DNA of 64,000 nt from Pseudomonas paraeruginosa PA7 (GTDB lineage Bacteria; Pseudomonadota; Gammaproteobacteria; Pseudomonadales; Pseudomonadaceae): positions 4,654,001-4,718,000 of the forward strand of contig NC_009656.1 of NCBI RefSeq assembly GCF_000017205.1, written 5' to 3'. Under the pieces are notes generated by a model. The model saw only the letters and a list, made by a program, of their open reading frames with translations. It had not been told where the DNA came from and did no database searches. Below, one piece after another: positions 37,764 through 47,745 of the stretch. Position 1 is the first letter of the stretch, and the number at the start of each line of letters is the position of its first letter. The translations under genes were made by a program, and so were the position numbers.

Positions 37764-38303
37764 CTACCACATGAGGTCGTCGGGCACCACGTAGTCCTTG
37801 TACGGATCGTCCTCGTCCGGCTCCTGACTCTGCACATTGAGCAGCACCACCCGTCGTGGATCGCGCTCCTGGATGCGCACTGCCGCATCGCGCGGCACGA
37901 TCTCGTAGCGCCCGTCGTAGCTGACGATAGCCAGGCTGCCACGGCTCAGCTTGTCGCGGATCAGGTCGTTGACGGCGATCCGCTTGACCTTCTTCGCATC
38001 GACGAAATTGTAGTAGTCGTCGCCATCCAGCCGAGGCAGGCGCGTGCCCTCGATCAGTTGCTTGATCTGCGCGGCTTTGGCCTTCTTCTCGGCCTTCTCC
38101 TGCTGCTGGCGGTTCAACTCCTGGTCGCGAGCCAGCTTCTCAGCCCTGGCCTGCTCCGCCGCCAGGCGCTGGGAGTCATCCTTCTCGACCTGGTTCTTGT
38201 GCTCCAGGCGCTGCTGTTTCTGTTTCTGCTTGGTGGCCTGCTTGGCCTGTTTTTCATTGACCAGCCCGGCTTTCAGCAACTGGTCACGCAATGACATGCT
38301 CAT
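37764..38303 (-). CDS. DUF2058 (YaiL-type) nucleoprotein/polysaccharide-associated protein
   Basis: Protein of 179 residues. The N-terminal two thirds is a highly charged coiled coil (SLRDQLLKAGLVNEKQAKQA, then long Lys/Gln/Glu-rich helix), and the end is a compact domain (DYYNFVDAKKVKRIAVNDL, SYDGRYEIVPRDAA). It matches the DUF2058 family, whose function is not firmly known. The frame stays open far upstream through antisense of lpxO2, but the protein starts at MSMSLRDQ. It is divergent from lpxO2. Confidence 0.85.
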   Translation of the reverse strand: MSMSLRDQLLKAGLVNEKQAKQATKQKQKQQRLEHKNQVEKDDSQRLAAEQARAEKLARDQELNRQQQEKAEKKAKAAQIKQLIEGTRLPRLDGDDYYNFVDAKKVKRIAVNDLIRDKLSRGSLAIVSYDGRYEIVPRDAAVRIQERDPRRVVLLNVQSQEPDEDDPYKDYVVPDDLMW

Positions 38304-38537
38304 TTCGTCAACGACTCGCTCGCGTGGCACGCCCGGTGGGGTGCGGCATAATCTTCCAGCCGACTGGGGTTCAGCCGGCCCTCGCAGGGGGTATAATCCT
38401 CCCAGCCTAGGCCGCCTCAACGCAAGTCTCGGCGGCTCGCAAACTGCCACGCATGCCCGGACTCCCCTCTTTGTCGTCCCGAGCACTCGCAGGCACTTCC
38501 TCCCGGCCCCTGACATCGAAGGCATGGAAAGCAAGGC

Positions 38538-39476
38538 ATGAGCGTTTCTCTCCTGGTAAAAGTCACCCTGGTAGGCCTGTTCGTCGCCAGCGTGCTGTTC
38601 GTTCACTTCCGCGGGCGCGCGCGCCTGCCCTTCCTGCGCCAACTGGTCAACCACTCCGCCTGGTTCGCCCCCTACAACTCGCTGATGTACCTGTTCTCCA
38701 GCGTTCCCTCCAGGCCCTATCTGGATCGCAGTCGCTTTCCCGAGCTGGACGAGCTGAAGAACAACTGGCAGACCATTCGCGAAGAAGCCCTCAACCTGTT
38801 CGACGAGGGTTACATCCGCGCCGCCCTGAACAACAACGAAGCCGGCTTCGGCTCGTTCTTCAAGAAGGGCTGGAAGCGCTTCTACCTGACCTGGTACGAC
38901 GGTCCGCTGCCGTCCGCCCAGAAGCTCTGCCCGAAGACCGTGGAGCTGGTGAGCCGCATTCCCAACGTCAAGGGGGCGATGTTCACCCTGCTTCCCGGCG
39001 GCAGTCACCTGAACCCGCACCGTGATCCGTTCGGAGGCTCGCTGCGCTACCACCTCGGCCTGTCCACGCCGAACTCGGACAACTGCCGCATCTACGTCGA
39101 CGGCCAGCCTTATGCCTGGCGCGATGGCGAAGACGTGATGTTCGACGAGACCTTCGTTCACTGGGTGAAGAATGAAACCGAGCAGACCCGGGTGATCCTG
39201 TTCTGCGATATCGAACGCCCTCTCCGCTCGCGCCTGCTGACCCGCCTCAACCGCTGGATCAGCGGTATCCTCGGGCGCGCCACCGCACCGCAGAACGTCG
39301 AGGGCGAGCGTGTCGGCAGCATCAACCAGGCCTATTCGGTGGCCATTCGCGTCGGCAACGCCATCGGCGCCCAGGTGAAGCGCTTCAAGCGCGCCTATCC
39401 GAAGGCCTACAGGATCCTCCGCCCAGTGCTGGCGGTGATCCTGCTGGTAGCGCTCTATCGCTGGATCTTCGGTTGA
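38538..39476 (+). CDS. lpxO2: Lipid A 2-hydroxylase LpxO2
   Basis: Fe(II)/2-oxoglutarate dioxygenase of 312 residues at the inner membrane that adds a 2-hydroxyl to secondary lauroyl chains of lipid A. It has an N-terminal transmembrane helix (about 5-24). The aspartyl/asparaginyl hydroxylase-like domain carries the iron site HRDPFG, the distal histidine in FDETFVHWVKN, and the arginine of QTRVILFCD. A C-terminal membrane helix (VLAVILLVALYRWIFG) ends the protein. P. aeruginosa has two LpxO genes; by location this is LpxO2. It lies near wzz2, another LPS gene. Confidence 0.93.
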   Translation: MSVSLLVKVTLVGLFVASVLFVHFRGRARLPFLRQLVNHSAWFAPYNSLMYLFSSVPSRPYLDRSRFPELDELKNNWQTIREEALNLFDEGYIRAALNNNEAGFGSFFKKGWKRFYLTWYDGPLPSAQKLCPKTVELVSRIPNVKGAMFTLLPGGSHLNPHRDPFGGSLRYHLGLSTPNSDNCRIYVDGQPYAWRDGEDVMFDETFVHWVKNETEQTRVILFCDIERPLRSRLLTRLNRWISGILGRATAPQNVEGERVGSINQAYSVAIRVGNAIGAQVKRFKRAYPKAYRILRPVLAVILLVALYRWIFG

Positions 39477-39518
39477 CTCCGATGCCGTGGCGGCCCCGCC
39501 GCCACGGCAACTACCCTC

Positions 39519-40346
39519 TCAGCAACCCGACGGCTTCTCTGCTTTCTTCGCCTCGCCCCAGAGGCGGTCCAGCTCTTCCAGCGAACACTCTTCGGCCTTG
39601 CGGCCTGCTTCGCGCAGGTTCTGCTCGATGAAACGAAAGCGCCGCTCGAACTTGCCATTGGCCTGGCGCAGCGCGGCTTCCGGGTCGACCTTCAGGTGTC
39701 GGGCCAGGTTGACCGCGGCGAACAGCAGGTCCCCGACTTCCTCGCCCGCGGCGCCCTCGTCGCCATTCGCCATCGCTTCGAGCACCTCGTCCAGTTCCTC
39801 CCGCACCTTGTCCACCACCGCCAACGCCTCCGGCCAGTCGAAGCCGACCTGGGCCGCGCGTTTCTGCAACTTCGCCGCCCGCGACAGGGCCGGCAGGGCC
39901 GTCGGCACATCATCCAGCAGCGACAGTTGCTGCGGCTCCCTGGCCTTCTCCGCGCGCTCCTCGGCCTTGAGTTCCTCCCAGCGCTGCTTGACCGCCGCTT
40001 CGGCGAGTTTCGCCGCATCGGGCTTGCCGTAGAGGTCGCCATCCAGGAATACATGGGGATGCCGGCGGATCAGTTTGCGGGTGATGCCGTCCACCACCTC
40101 GTCGAAGGCGAAACGACCTTCCTCGCGCGCCAACTGGCTGTAGTAGACCACCTGGAACAGCAGGTCGCCCAGTTCCTCGCGCAATTGTGGGAAATCCTCC
40201 TGTTCGATGGCATCCGCCACCTCATAGGCCTCTTCCAGGGTATGCGGGACGATGGTCGCGTAGCTCTGCTGGAGATCCCACGGACAGCCGAATTCAGGAT
40301 CGCGCAGGCGCGCCATGAGGTGGAGCAGGTCGTCGAGTCGGTACAT
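39519..40346 (-). CDS. mazG: Nucleoside triphosphate pyrophosphohydrolase MazG
   Basis: Protein of 275 residues with two tandem MazG domains that hydrolyse NTPs and dNTPs to monophosphates. Each has the acidic metal site: EEAYEVADAIE with EELGD in the first (about 40-65), and EELDEVLEAM with EEVGD in the second (about 185-210). In E. coli MazG lowers ppGpp levels, so its position next to relA is meaningful. The start is MYRLDDLLHLM; the longer frame upstream is not family sequence. Confidence 0.95.
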   Translation of the reverse strand: MYRLDDLLHLMARLRDPEFGCPWDLQQSYATIVPHTLEEAYEVADAIEQEDFPQLREELGDLLFQVVYYSQLAREEGRFAFDEVVDGITRKLIRRHPHVFLDGDLYGKPDAAKLAEAAVKQRWEELKAEERAEKAREPQQLSLLDDVPTALPALSRAAKLQKRAAQVGFDWPEALAVVDKVREELDEVLEAMANGDEGAAGEEVGDLLFAAVNLARHLKVDPEAALRQANGKFERRFRFIEQNLREAGRKAEECSLEELDRLWGEAKKAEKPSGC

Positions 40347-40448
40347 GGGGCATCTCGAATCGTCAGTGAAGGGTACGGGCATTCTGCCCTTTGCGGAAAA
40401 CCAAAGGCCACGGGCGGCCAGCGACCGCCCGTGGCCTGGCTGCCTGCC

Positions 40449-42692
40449 TCAAGGCGTGCGGTTGCGCCGCGCCTCGATGATGTTGGGCAGTTGCGAGACA
40501 CGCGCCAGCAGGCGCCCCAAGGCGTCCAGGCCGGGAATCTCGATGGTCAGTTGCATGGTCGCGGTGTTGTCTTCCTTGTTCGAGCGGGTGTTCACCGCCA
40601 GCACGTTGATCCGCTCGTTGAGCAGGACCTGGGAGACGTCGCGCAGCAGGCCGGAACGGTCGTAGGCACGGATCGCGATATCCACCGGGTAGGTGCGGAC
40701 CGGCTCCGGCCCCCAGCTGACCTGGATCATCCGCTCCGGCTCGCGTCCCGCCAGCTGCAACGCGGTGGCGCAATCCTGGCGATGGATGGTGACGCCGCGG
40801 CCGAGGGTGATGTAGCCGACGATGGGATCGCCCGGCAATGGCTGGCAGCACCCGGCCATCTGCGTCAGCAGGTTGCCGACGCCCTGGATCTGCACGTCAC
40901 CACGTTTGCCGTGGCCGATCTTGCTCGGCTTGCGCGGAATCAGCTCGAGCTGTTCGCTGTCGCGATCCGGCTCGACCAGTTGCTGGGCGTAGTTGACCAG
41001 GTGTGCCAGACGCAGGTCCCCGGCACCGAGGGCGGCGAACATATCCTCGGCGGTCCGTACATTGGCCTTCTCCGCCAGGCGGTCGAAGTCCACCGGCGGC
41101 AGTGCCAGGCGCGACAGCTCGCGCTCGATCAATGCCTTGCCGGCCGCCACGTTCTGGTCGCGGGCCTGCAGCTTGAACCAATGGACGATCTTCGCCCGCG
41201 CCCGCGAGGTGGTGACATAGCCGAGGTTGCTGTTCAGCCAATCACGGCTCGGGCCACTGTGCTTGCCGGTGATGATCTCGACCTGCTCGCCGGTCTGCAG
41301 GCTGTAGTTCAACGGCACGATACGGCCGTTGATTTTCGCCCCGCGACAGTTGTGCCCGACCTCGGTATGTACCCGATAGGCGAAATCCAGAGGGGTCGCG
41401 CCCTTGGGCAGGTCAATGGCGTGTCCGTCGGGGGTGAAGACGTAGACCCGGTCCGGCTCGATGTCGACCCGCAGTTGCTCCGCCAGCCCGCCGATATCGC
41501 CCAGTTCCTCGTGCCATTCGAGGACCTGGCGCAGCCAGGAGATCTTCTCCTCGTAATGGTTGGAACTGGCCTTGACGTCGGTGCCCTTGTAGCGCCAGTG
41601 CGCGCAGACACCTAGCTCGGCCTCCTCGTGCATGGAATGGGTGCGGATCTGTACTTCCAGCACCTTGCCCTCCGGCCCGATCACCGCGGTATGCAGCGAG
41701 CGGTAGCCGTTTTCCTTGGGGTTGGCGATGTAGTCGTCGAATTCCTTGGGAATGTGCCGCCACAAGGTATGCACGATGCCCAGCGCGGTATAGCAGTCGC
41801 GCATCTCCGGGACCAGCACGCGGACGGCGCGAACGTCGTAGATCTGGCTGAAATCCAGGCCCTTGCGCTGCATCTTGCGCCAGATGGAGTAGATGTGCTT
41901 CGCCCGTCCGCTGAGGTCGGCCTGCACGCCGGTGGCGGCCAGGGCCTCCTTGAGCTGGCTCATCACGTTGGCGATGTATTGCTCGCGATCCAGCCGGCGC
42001 TCGTGCAGCAGCTTGGCGATCTGCTTGTACTGGTCCGGCTCGAGGTAGCGGAAGGATAGGTCTTCCAGTTCCCACTTGATATGCCCGATACCCAGGCGGT
42101 GGGCCAGCGGTGCATAGATATCGAAGACTTCACGGGCGACGCGGTGGCGCTTCTCCTCGTCGGCGTTCTTCACCGCGCGGATCGCGCAGGTGCGCTCGGC
42201 CAGCTTGATCAGGGCGACGCGAACGTCGTCGACCATCGCCACCAGCATCTTGCGCAGGTTCTCCACCTGTGCCTGGGTGCCCAGCACCATGGAATGGCGC
42301 GGATTGAGGCTGGCGCTGATCGCCGCCATGCGCAGGACGCCCTCGATCAGCTTGGCCACCACCGGCCCGAAGCGCTTGTTGACCGCCTCGAGGGTGATCG
42401 TGCCTTCGCGTACGCCACGGTAGATGACCGCAGCGACCAAGGACTCCTGGTCCAGCTTGAGGTCCGCGAGAATCTCGGCGATCTCCAGGCCCGTCTGGAA
42501 ACTGGAGGTGCCGTCCGCCCAGGAGTTCTGTGCGGCGATGGCTCGCTGTTCGGATTCACGAGCGAACTCGCAAGCCTCCAGCAAGCCCTGACGATCGAGC
42601 CCGGGGACGAGGTTCTGGACGTGGTCCAGCCAGGCCTCGAGGTTGATACTGCCGTCGGTGTTGACCGGCTGGTGCGCTCTCACCTGTACCAT
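40449..42692 (-). CDS. relA: GTP pyrophosphokinase (ppGpp synthetase I) RelA
   Basis: Ribosome-associated stringent-response synthetase of 747 residues. The N-terminal hydrolase-like domain lacks the HD dyad (the usual LADRLHN region reads LAERTCAIR), so it is inactive for hydrolysis. The synthetase domain (about 240-390) includes EVQIRTHSMHEEAELGVCAHW. A TGS domain follows (about 410-470, FAYRVHTEVGHNCRGAK), then helical and zinc-finger-like regions, and a C-terminal ACT domain (about 665-745). It lies between rlmD and mazG on the same strand. Confidence 0.97.
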   Translation of the reverse strand: MVQVRAHQPVNTDGSINLEAWLDHVQNLVPGLDRQGLLEACEFARESEQRAIAAQNSWADGTSSFQTGLEIAEILADLKLDQESLVAAVIYRGVREGTITLEAVNKRFGPVVAKLIEGVLRMAAISASLNPRHSMVLGTQAQVENLRKMLVAMVDDVRVALIKLAERTCAIRAVKNADEEKRHRVAREVFDIYAPLAHRLGIGHIKWELEDLSFRYLEPDQYKQIAKLLHERRLDREQYIANVMSQLKEALAATGVQADLSGRAKHIYSIWRKMQRKGLDFSQIYDVRAVRVLVPEMRDCYTALGIVHTLWRHIPKEFDDYIANPKENGYRSLHTAVIGPEGKVLEVQIRTHSMHEEAELGVCAHWRYKGTDVKASSNHYEEKISWLRQVLEWHEELGDIGGLAEQLRVDIEPDRVYVFTPDGHAIDLPKGATPLDFAYRVHTEVGHNCRGAKINGRIVPLNYSLQTGEQVEIITGKHSGPSRDWLNSNLGYVTTSRARAKIVHWFKLQARDQNVAAGKALIERELSRLALPPVDFDRLAEKANVRTAEDMFAALGAGDLRLAHLVNYAQQLVEPDRDSEQLELIPRKPSKIGHGKRGDVQIQGVGNLLTQMAGCCQPLPGDPIVGYITLGRGVTIHRQDCATALQLAGREPERMIQVSWGPEPVRTYPVDIAIRAYDRSGLLRDVSQVLLNERINVLAVNTRSNKEDNTATMQLTIEIPGLDALGRLLARVSQLPNIIEARRNRTP

Positions 42693-42778
42693 CTTGCCTA
42701 CCCTTTACCACGGTGCGCGTAGCCCACCGATGACTGCGCCAGCCTTCTCGTTCGGGCTGGTCGGATTACGCAGGCATC

Positions 42779-44137
42779 CTAGCCTGCCTCGAACAAAGCC
42801 ATGGCCTCGACATGCGCCGTCTGCGGGAACATGTCGAGGATTCCGGCGCGCTTCAGACGATAGCCCTGCCTGGCCATTTCGCCAGCGTCGCGCGCCAGGG
42901 TCGCCGGATTGCAGGATACATAGACTACCCGGCGGGCACCCAGGGAACTCATTCCCCGTACCGCCTCCAACGCGCCATCGCGTGGCGGATCGAGCAGTAC
43001 GGCGGTAAAACCTTGCGCCGCCCAGGGCGCTTCGGCAAGCGCTTTGGACAGATCGGCCTGGAAAAAATGCGCGTTGTCCAGGCCATTGGCCAGCGCGTTG
43101 GCGCTTGCCCGCCCGACCATCGCCGCCACGCCCTCCACCCCGACCACCTGCGCCACCTGGCGCGCCAGCGGCAGGGAGAAATTGCCCAGCCCGCAGAACA
43201 GGTCGAGAACCCGTTCCTCGGCCCCCGGCGCCAGCCATTCCAACGCCTGGCGGACCATCAGCCGGTTGACCGGCGCGTTGACCTGAACGAAATCGCCCGG
43301 CCGATAGGCCAGCGTCAGTTTCCAGTCATCCAGGGCATAGCCCAGTTCGGCCGCAGGCTCTACCGGCCTGGGTTCGTCCGCCCCCTGCAGCCAGAGCTGG
43401 GCCTGGTGCTCGGCGCAGAAATCCTCCAGGCGCCGGCGGTCCTCGACGGCGAGGGCCACCGTATGACGCAGCAACAATGCACTGGCCGTGCCATGGAAGA
43501 GTTCGACGTGGCCGATGGCTTCCGGCTTGCAAAAGCCCTGCAGCAGCGCCGGCAGAGCCTGGGCAATCGTTTGCAATGCAGGCACCAGCACCAGGCATTC
43601 ATCGAAGGCGACGATCTCCTGGCTGGAGGATGCCCGGAAGCCGACCTCCAGGCGCCGCGACTTCGGCTCCCAGCGCACGGCGATACGCGCGCGGCGGCGA
43701 TAGCCGAACTCGGGCCCGACCAACGGCGGCGCCCACTCCTCCGGCTCCATGCCGGCGAAACGCTGCAACTGTTCCTGCAGGGTGCGCTGCTTCAGCGCCA
43801 ACTGTTCCGCGTGACCAAGGTGCTGCAGGGTGCAACCGCCACAACGCCCGGCAACGGAGCACGGCTCCCGGCGGCGCAGTTCGCTGCTGCCGAACAGACG
43901 TTCGCTGCGCGCCTCCACCACCTTGCTGCGCGCGCCGAGTACCCGGGCCTCCAGCTCTTCGCCGGGCAAGCCGCCGCTGACGAACCAGGTCATCCCGGCC
44001 TCATGGGCTATGCCACGCCCGTCATGGGCCAGGCGTTCGATCCGCAGACGCTGCTTCTTGCCGACTGGAACCGCGGGACCACGCGCGCCGCCACTGGGCT
44101 GGAAACGCAGGCCGCCTTTATTTCTCGCCATGGACAT
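42779..44137 (-). CDS. rlmD: 23S rRNA (uracil-1939-C5) methyltransferase RlmD
   Basis: SAM-dependent RNA methyltransferase of 452 residues. An N-terminal TRAM domain (about 18-80, [18 protein letters not shown]) is followed by iron-sulfur cysteines ([13 protein letters not shown], plus an earlier or later Cys) and a Rossmann domain ([16 protein letters not shown]). The catalytic cysteine lies in [14 protein letters not shown], preceded by LLDPPRDG. It starts at ATG 44137, two bases after the cysM stop; a second ATG two codons later is also possible. Confidence 0.94.
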   Translation of the reverse strand: MSMARNKGGLRFQPSGGARGPAVPVGKKQRLRIERLAHDGRGIAHEAGMTWFVSGGLPGEELEARVLGARSKVVEARSERLFGSSELRRREPCSVAGRCGGCTLQHLGHAEQLALKQRTLQEQLQRFAGMEPEEWAPPLVGPEFGYRRRARIAVRWEPKSRRLEVGFRASSSQEIVAFDECLVLVPALQTIAQALPALLQGFCKPEAIGHVELFHGTASALLLRHTVALAVEDRRRLEDFCAEHQAQLWLQGADEPRPVEPAAELGYALDDWKLTLAYRPGDFVQVNAPVNRLMVRQALEWLAPGAEERVLDLFCGLGNFSLPLARQVAQVVGVEGVAAMVGRASANALANGLDNAHFFQADLSKALAEAPWAAQGFTAVLLDPPRDGALEAVRGMSSLGARRVVYVSCNPATLARDAGEMARQGYRLKRAGILDMFPQTAHVEAMALFEAG

Positions 44138-44139
44138 GC

Positions 44140-45039
44140 TCAGCGCGGGTCATAGACACCGGAAGACAGGTAGCGGTCGCCACGGTCGCAGATGATCGCG
44201 ACGAGCACCGCGTTTTCCAGTTCGCGGGACAGGCGCAGCATCGCCGCCACCGCCCCGCCGGACGACACGCCGCAGAAGATGCCTTCCTCGCGGGCCAGCC
44301 GGCGCATCACATCCTCGGCCTCGTCCTGGTGCATGTCGACGACCCGGTCGACGCGGCTGGCGTCGTAGATCTTCGGCAGGTATTCCTGCGGCCAGCGGCG
44401 GATGCCCGGGATCGCCGAGCCCTCCATCGGCTGGAGGCCGACGATCTGCACCGCCGGGCTCTGCTCCTTGAGATAGCGCGACACACCCATGATGGTGCCG
44501 GTGGTGCCCATGGAACTGACGAAATGGGTGATGCTGCCACCGGTCTGCTGCCAGATTTCCGGACCGGTGCTGTGGTAATGGGCTTGCGGATTGTCGTCGT
44601 TGCCGAACTGGTCGAGGACCTTGCCGCGGCCTTCGCGCTGCAACGCGTCGGCCAGGTCGCGGGCACCTTCCATGCCCTCTTCCTTGCTGACCAGGATCAG
44701 CTCGGCGCCATAAGCGGTCATCGCCGCCTTGCGTTCGGCGGTGGAGTTGTCCGGCATGATCAGGATCATCTTGTAGCCCTTGATCGCCGCCGCCATCGCC
44801 AGGGCGATGCCGGTGTTGCCGGAAGTGGCCTCGATCAGCGTGTCGCCGGGGCGGATATCGCCACGCAGCTCGGCACGGGTGATCATCGACAGTGCCGGGC
44901 GGTCCTTCACCGACCCCGCCGGGTTGTTGCCCTCGAGCTTCACCAGCAGGGTATTGGAGGTTTCCCCGGGCAGGCGCTGCAGGCGCACCAGAGGGGTATT
45001 GCCGACGCAGTCGGCGATAGTCGGGTACTGCACGGTCAT
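44140..45039 (-). CDS. cysM: Cysteine synthase B CysM
   Basis: PLP enzyme of 299 residues that makes cysteine (or S-sulfocysteine) from O-acetylserine. The PLP lysine is in [11 protein letters not shown] (about residue 43). The substrate loop is [11 protein letters not shown], and the phosphate-binding loop is [11 protein letters not shown]. The frame is open upstream, but [18 protein letters not shown] is the family start. It is followed immediately by rlmD, and translation coupling is likely. Confidence 0.95.
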   Translation of the reverse strand: MTVQYPTIADCVGNTPLVRLQRLPGETSNTLLVKLEGNNPAGSVKDRPALSMITRAELRGDIRPGDTLIEATSGNTGIALAMAAAIKGYKMILIMPDNSTAERKAAMTAYGAELILVSKEEGMEGARDLADALQREGRGKVLDQFGNDDNPQAHYHSTGPEIWQQTGGSITHFVSSMGTTGTIMGVSRYLKEQSPAVQIVGLQPMEGSAIPGIRRWPQEYLPKIYDASRVDRVVDMHQDEAEDVMRRLAREEGIFCGVSSGGAVAAMLRLSRELENAVLVAIICDRGDRYLSSGVYDPR

Positions 45040-45198
45040 GGAGGCACTCGTTCGGCACTGACGGTAAAGGCTGAGGATGATACCGGTAAACTGTTGCCTG
45101 ACCCTAGCACCGCAATATCCGCTCATGCATGTCATTTGCGCCGAAGAAGCGCCCGAAACCGCATGCGACGCGGGGGAGGAGATAACCGAAGGAGCGTC

Positions 45199-45264
45199 CG
45201 ACCGTTGGCTGGTCGATGACTGACCAACGGTCGGGAATGGTCCGACAGGCATCGCGCCTGTCGG
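45199..45264. repeat. Two tandem perfect hairpins between cysM and pirA
   Basis: The first stem is CGACCGTTGG (45199-45208) with CCAACGGTCG (45224-45233). The second is CCGACAGGC (45242-45250) with GCCTGTCGG (45256-45264). Neither is followed by a T run. They lie 25 to 90 bp past the pirA stop codon and may end or stabilise its mRNA. Confidence 0.55.
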
Positions 45265-45288
45265 CGAAGGCTCGAATGGCGCCCCCGT

Positions 45289-47517
45289 TCAGAACGAGGT
45301 GGTCACCGACACGTAGTAGGCGCGCCCCGGCTCGTTGTAGGTCGCGGCACCGGCGTCGAACGAATTGCCCTGGCGGTACAGGCGCTTGTCGAAGAGGTTG
45401 CTGACCCCGCCGCGTACGCTCAGGTTTTCGCTGAAGGTATAGCCGGCACTGACTCCCCAGATGCCGTAGGTTCCCACTTCCTTGCGCGAGATGGCCCGGC
45501 TGCCGCGGCTGGTGGCGTGCTTCGGCGGCTCCTGGCGTCCGTATACGGTACTGGTCAGTTGCGTGGAAAGGCGTTCGCTGGCCTGCCAGTCGAGAGTCGA
45601 ATTCAGGGTGTACTCGGGGATCACCGAGAGTGGGTTGCCGGTGTCCTTGTCCTTGGATTGCAGCATGTAGGTCAGGTTGGTGCTCCAGCTCAGGTCAGCC
45701 TGCAACGGTACCAGCAGGTTGCCCTCCAGCCCCTCGACCACCGCCTTCTTCGCATTGCTCCATTGCAGGATGTTGTTGCCGCTGCCGGTCTGTCCCATGA
45801 CATCCAGCGGCGCGACGATCTTGTTCTTGTAGTCGTTGCGGAAGTAGGTGATCCCGGCGACCCAGCCGTCGCGCCGGAACTCCAGGCCAAGCTCCTTGTT
45901 GACACTGGTCTCGGCATCCAGGTTCTCGTTGCCGACCAGGTAGCAGCCGCCGCTGCTGGTCTGGATCGGGCAGCCGTTGCCGCGGGTATAGAGCAGGTAG
46001 TTGGGGTTGCTCTGGTACAGGTTGGGTGCCTTGAAGGCGCGAGCGATGCCGGCCTTGACCGTGAAGTATTCGCCGAGCGCCTGCGAGGCGTTCAGGCTCG
46101 GGCTCCAGTTCAGGCCGAAGTCGCTGTGGTCGTCCAGGCGCAGGCCGGGGGTGAGCATGGTGCCGGGACGTAGTTCGATGTTGTCCTCGACATACAGCGC
46201 GCGGATTTCAGCCTTGCTTTTCGGGCTTCGCGAGCCCGCCGCCGGGGTCCCCGGCAGGCTGTCGCCACCTACGAAGCCCTGCTTGAGCGAGGACGGATCG
46301 TTGAGGGTTTCCTTGTTCCACTCCGCGCCTACGGTCAGGACCTGCTCGAACAGTGCGTGCAGCGGCAGGTTCAGTTCGCCGTTGAGTCGGTAGTTCTCCA
46401 GCTTGCTGGTGCTGAACGACCGATCGGCGCCGATCTGTCCTTCGACGGAGCCGGCCAGGCCTTCCTCCAGCCGGTTGTTGCGGGTGGAGTCGTACTGGGC
46501 GACGAACTTGGAGGTGCCGAACTCCCAGGTACCGTTGTGGGTGATGGCGTAGTTCTCGCGATACATGCGGTTGGTCTCGGCGCCATCGTCGGCGAGTCCC
46601 TGGGTGTTCGCGTTGCCGTTGTTGTTCTGGGTATCGCCGGCGTAGATGTTGCCCTGGCGGCTGAAACCCGCCTCGAAGTCGACGATCTGGTCAGGCGTCA
46701 CCTGCCAGGACAGCATCCCGCTCAGGTCCCGGTTGCGCACGCCCTCGCGCCCGGCCACGGTACGCGTGGGATCGACGCTGTGCCCGGCGTTGATGTCGGT
46801 ATCGTCCGCATCGGTCTTGTTCGCGCTGCCGTAGGCGCGGAAGCTCAGGGCGTCGGTCAGCGGCCCGCTGAGACTGAAGTTGGCGCGACGGGTCGCACCG
46901 TCCTTCGAGCTTTCCGGGATATTGGTGAATACCGTCATGGAACCACGCAGGCGATCGGTCGGACGCTTGGTGATGATGTTCACCACCCCGCCCGCCGCAC
47001 CGGAACCGTAGCGTGCCGCCGCCGGCCCGCGGAGGACCTCGATGCGCTCCACTTCCTCCGGCGGCACCCAGTTGCTGTCGCCGCGGGTGTCACGCTCGCC
47101 GCGCCAGCCATAGCGCACCGAGTTGCGCGAGGAGACCGGCTTGCCGTCGACCAGGATCAGGGTGTTTTCCGGCCCCATGCCTCGGATATCGATCTGCCGG
47201 TTGTTGCCGCGCTGGCCGCTGGAGCTGTTGCCGGTGAGGTTGACCCCGGGCATCGTCCGGATGATCTCGGAGAGATCGTTCACCGGCGGACGCTTGCGGA
47301 TGTCCTCCGCGGTGATGATCGACACCCCCGGCGCCTGCTTCAGCTCCTGCTCGGCGGTGCCCAGCACCACCTCGTCGCCGAGCTGGACCACCGATTCGGA
47401 CCGTTCGTCCAGTTCTTCCAGGCGCTCGTCCTCGGCCAGGGCCTGCCCGGCGAGCAGGCCCGATGAAGCGAAGAGGACGGCAGCGGCGAGATGGCCGCGA
47501 CGAAAATGGGGATACAT
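45289..47517 (-). CDS. pirA: Ferric enterobactin receptor PirA
   Basis: TonB-dependent outer-membrane receptor of 742 residues for the catecholate siderophore enterobactin and related compounds. It has a signal peptide (to ALA, about 28) and a plug domain (about 45-180, with VSIITAEDIRKRP and IDIRGMGPENTLILVDGKPV). A 22-strand barrel ends with the aromatic terminal residue (YYVSVTTSF). It is preceded by a Fur-like box and by the genes of its two-component regulators PirR-PirS, transcribed in the same direction. Confidence 0.95.
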   Translation of the reverse strand: MYPHFRRGHLAAAVLFASSGLLAGQALAEDERLEELDERSESVVQLGDEVVLGTAEQELKQAPGVSIITAEDIRKRPPVNDLSEIIRTMPGVNLTGNSSSGQRGNNRQIDIRGMGPENTLILVDGKPVSSRNSVRYGWRGERDTRGDSNWVPPEEVERIEVLRGPAAARYGSGAAGGVVNIITKRPTDRLRGSMTVFTNIPESSKDGATRRANFSLSGPLTDALSFRAYGSANKTDADDTDINAGHSVDPTRTVAGREGVRNRDLSGMLSWQVTPDQIVDFEAGFSRQGNIYAGDTQNNNGNANTQGLADDGAETNRMYRENYAITHNGTWEFGTSKFVAQYDSTRNNRLEEGLAGSVEGQIGADRSFSTSKLENYRLNGELNLPLHALFEQVLTVGAEWNKETLNDPSSLKQGFVGGDSLPGTPAAGSRSPKSKAEIRALYVEDNIELRPGTMLTPGLRLDDHSDFGLNWSPSLNASQALGEYFTVKAGIARAFKAPNLYQSNPNYLLYTRGNGCPIQTSSGGCYLVGNENLDAETSVNKELGLEFRRDGWVAGITYFRNDYKNKIVAPLDVMGQTGSGNNILQWSNAKKAVVEGLEGNLLVPLQADLSWSTNLTYMLQSKDKDTGNPLSVIPEYTLNSTLDWQASERLSTQLTSTVYGRQEPPKHATSRGSRAISRKEVGTYGIWGVSAGYTFSENLSVRGGVSNLFDKRLYRQGNSFDAGAATYNEPGRAYYVSVTTSF

Positions 47518-47682
47518 GCGTGACTACTCCTGTCGAGGGAAAGCGAACAGCAGGCGAGCCACGAGCGATACGTTGACGTTTTTTCCGAGGACCGGGTCGC
47601 CGGCGCTGTACGAGAAACCTCCCGGGACGGCATGGCGAACGGGCAGTAGGCCCTGGTCGGGAGCGGCCGGCGAGGTCGCCAC

Positions 47683-47722
47683 GGATGATAATTATTCTCA
47701 AAGGATAGTAAAGATCATTTAC
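47683..47722 (-). promoter_or_regulatory. Fur-box-like sequence upstream of pirA
   Basis: GATGATAATTATTCTCA (47683-47699) resembles the Fur consensus repeats GATAAT/ATTATC. A weaker copy (GATAGTAAAGATCATTTAC) follows at 47704-47722. It lies about 165 bp before the pirA start codon. Iron repression of siderophore receptors through Fur is well established; this particular site is a sequence prediction. Confidence 0.6.
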
Positions 47723-47745
47723 ATCCTGGCGATTTGTAAAGGCGC

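Noticed and set aside
38304..39161. Long N-terminal extension of the DUF2058 gene
   Set aside because: The extension runs antisense through lpxO2; similarity to the family begins only at MSMSLRDQ.
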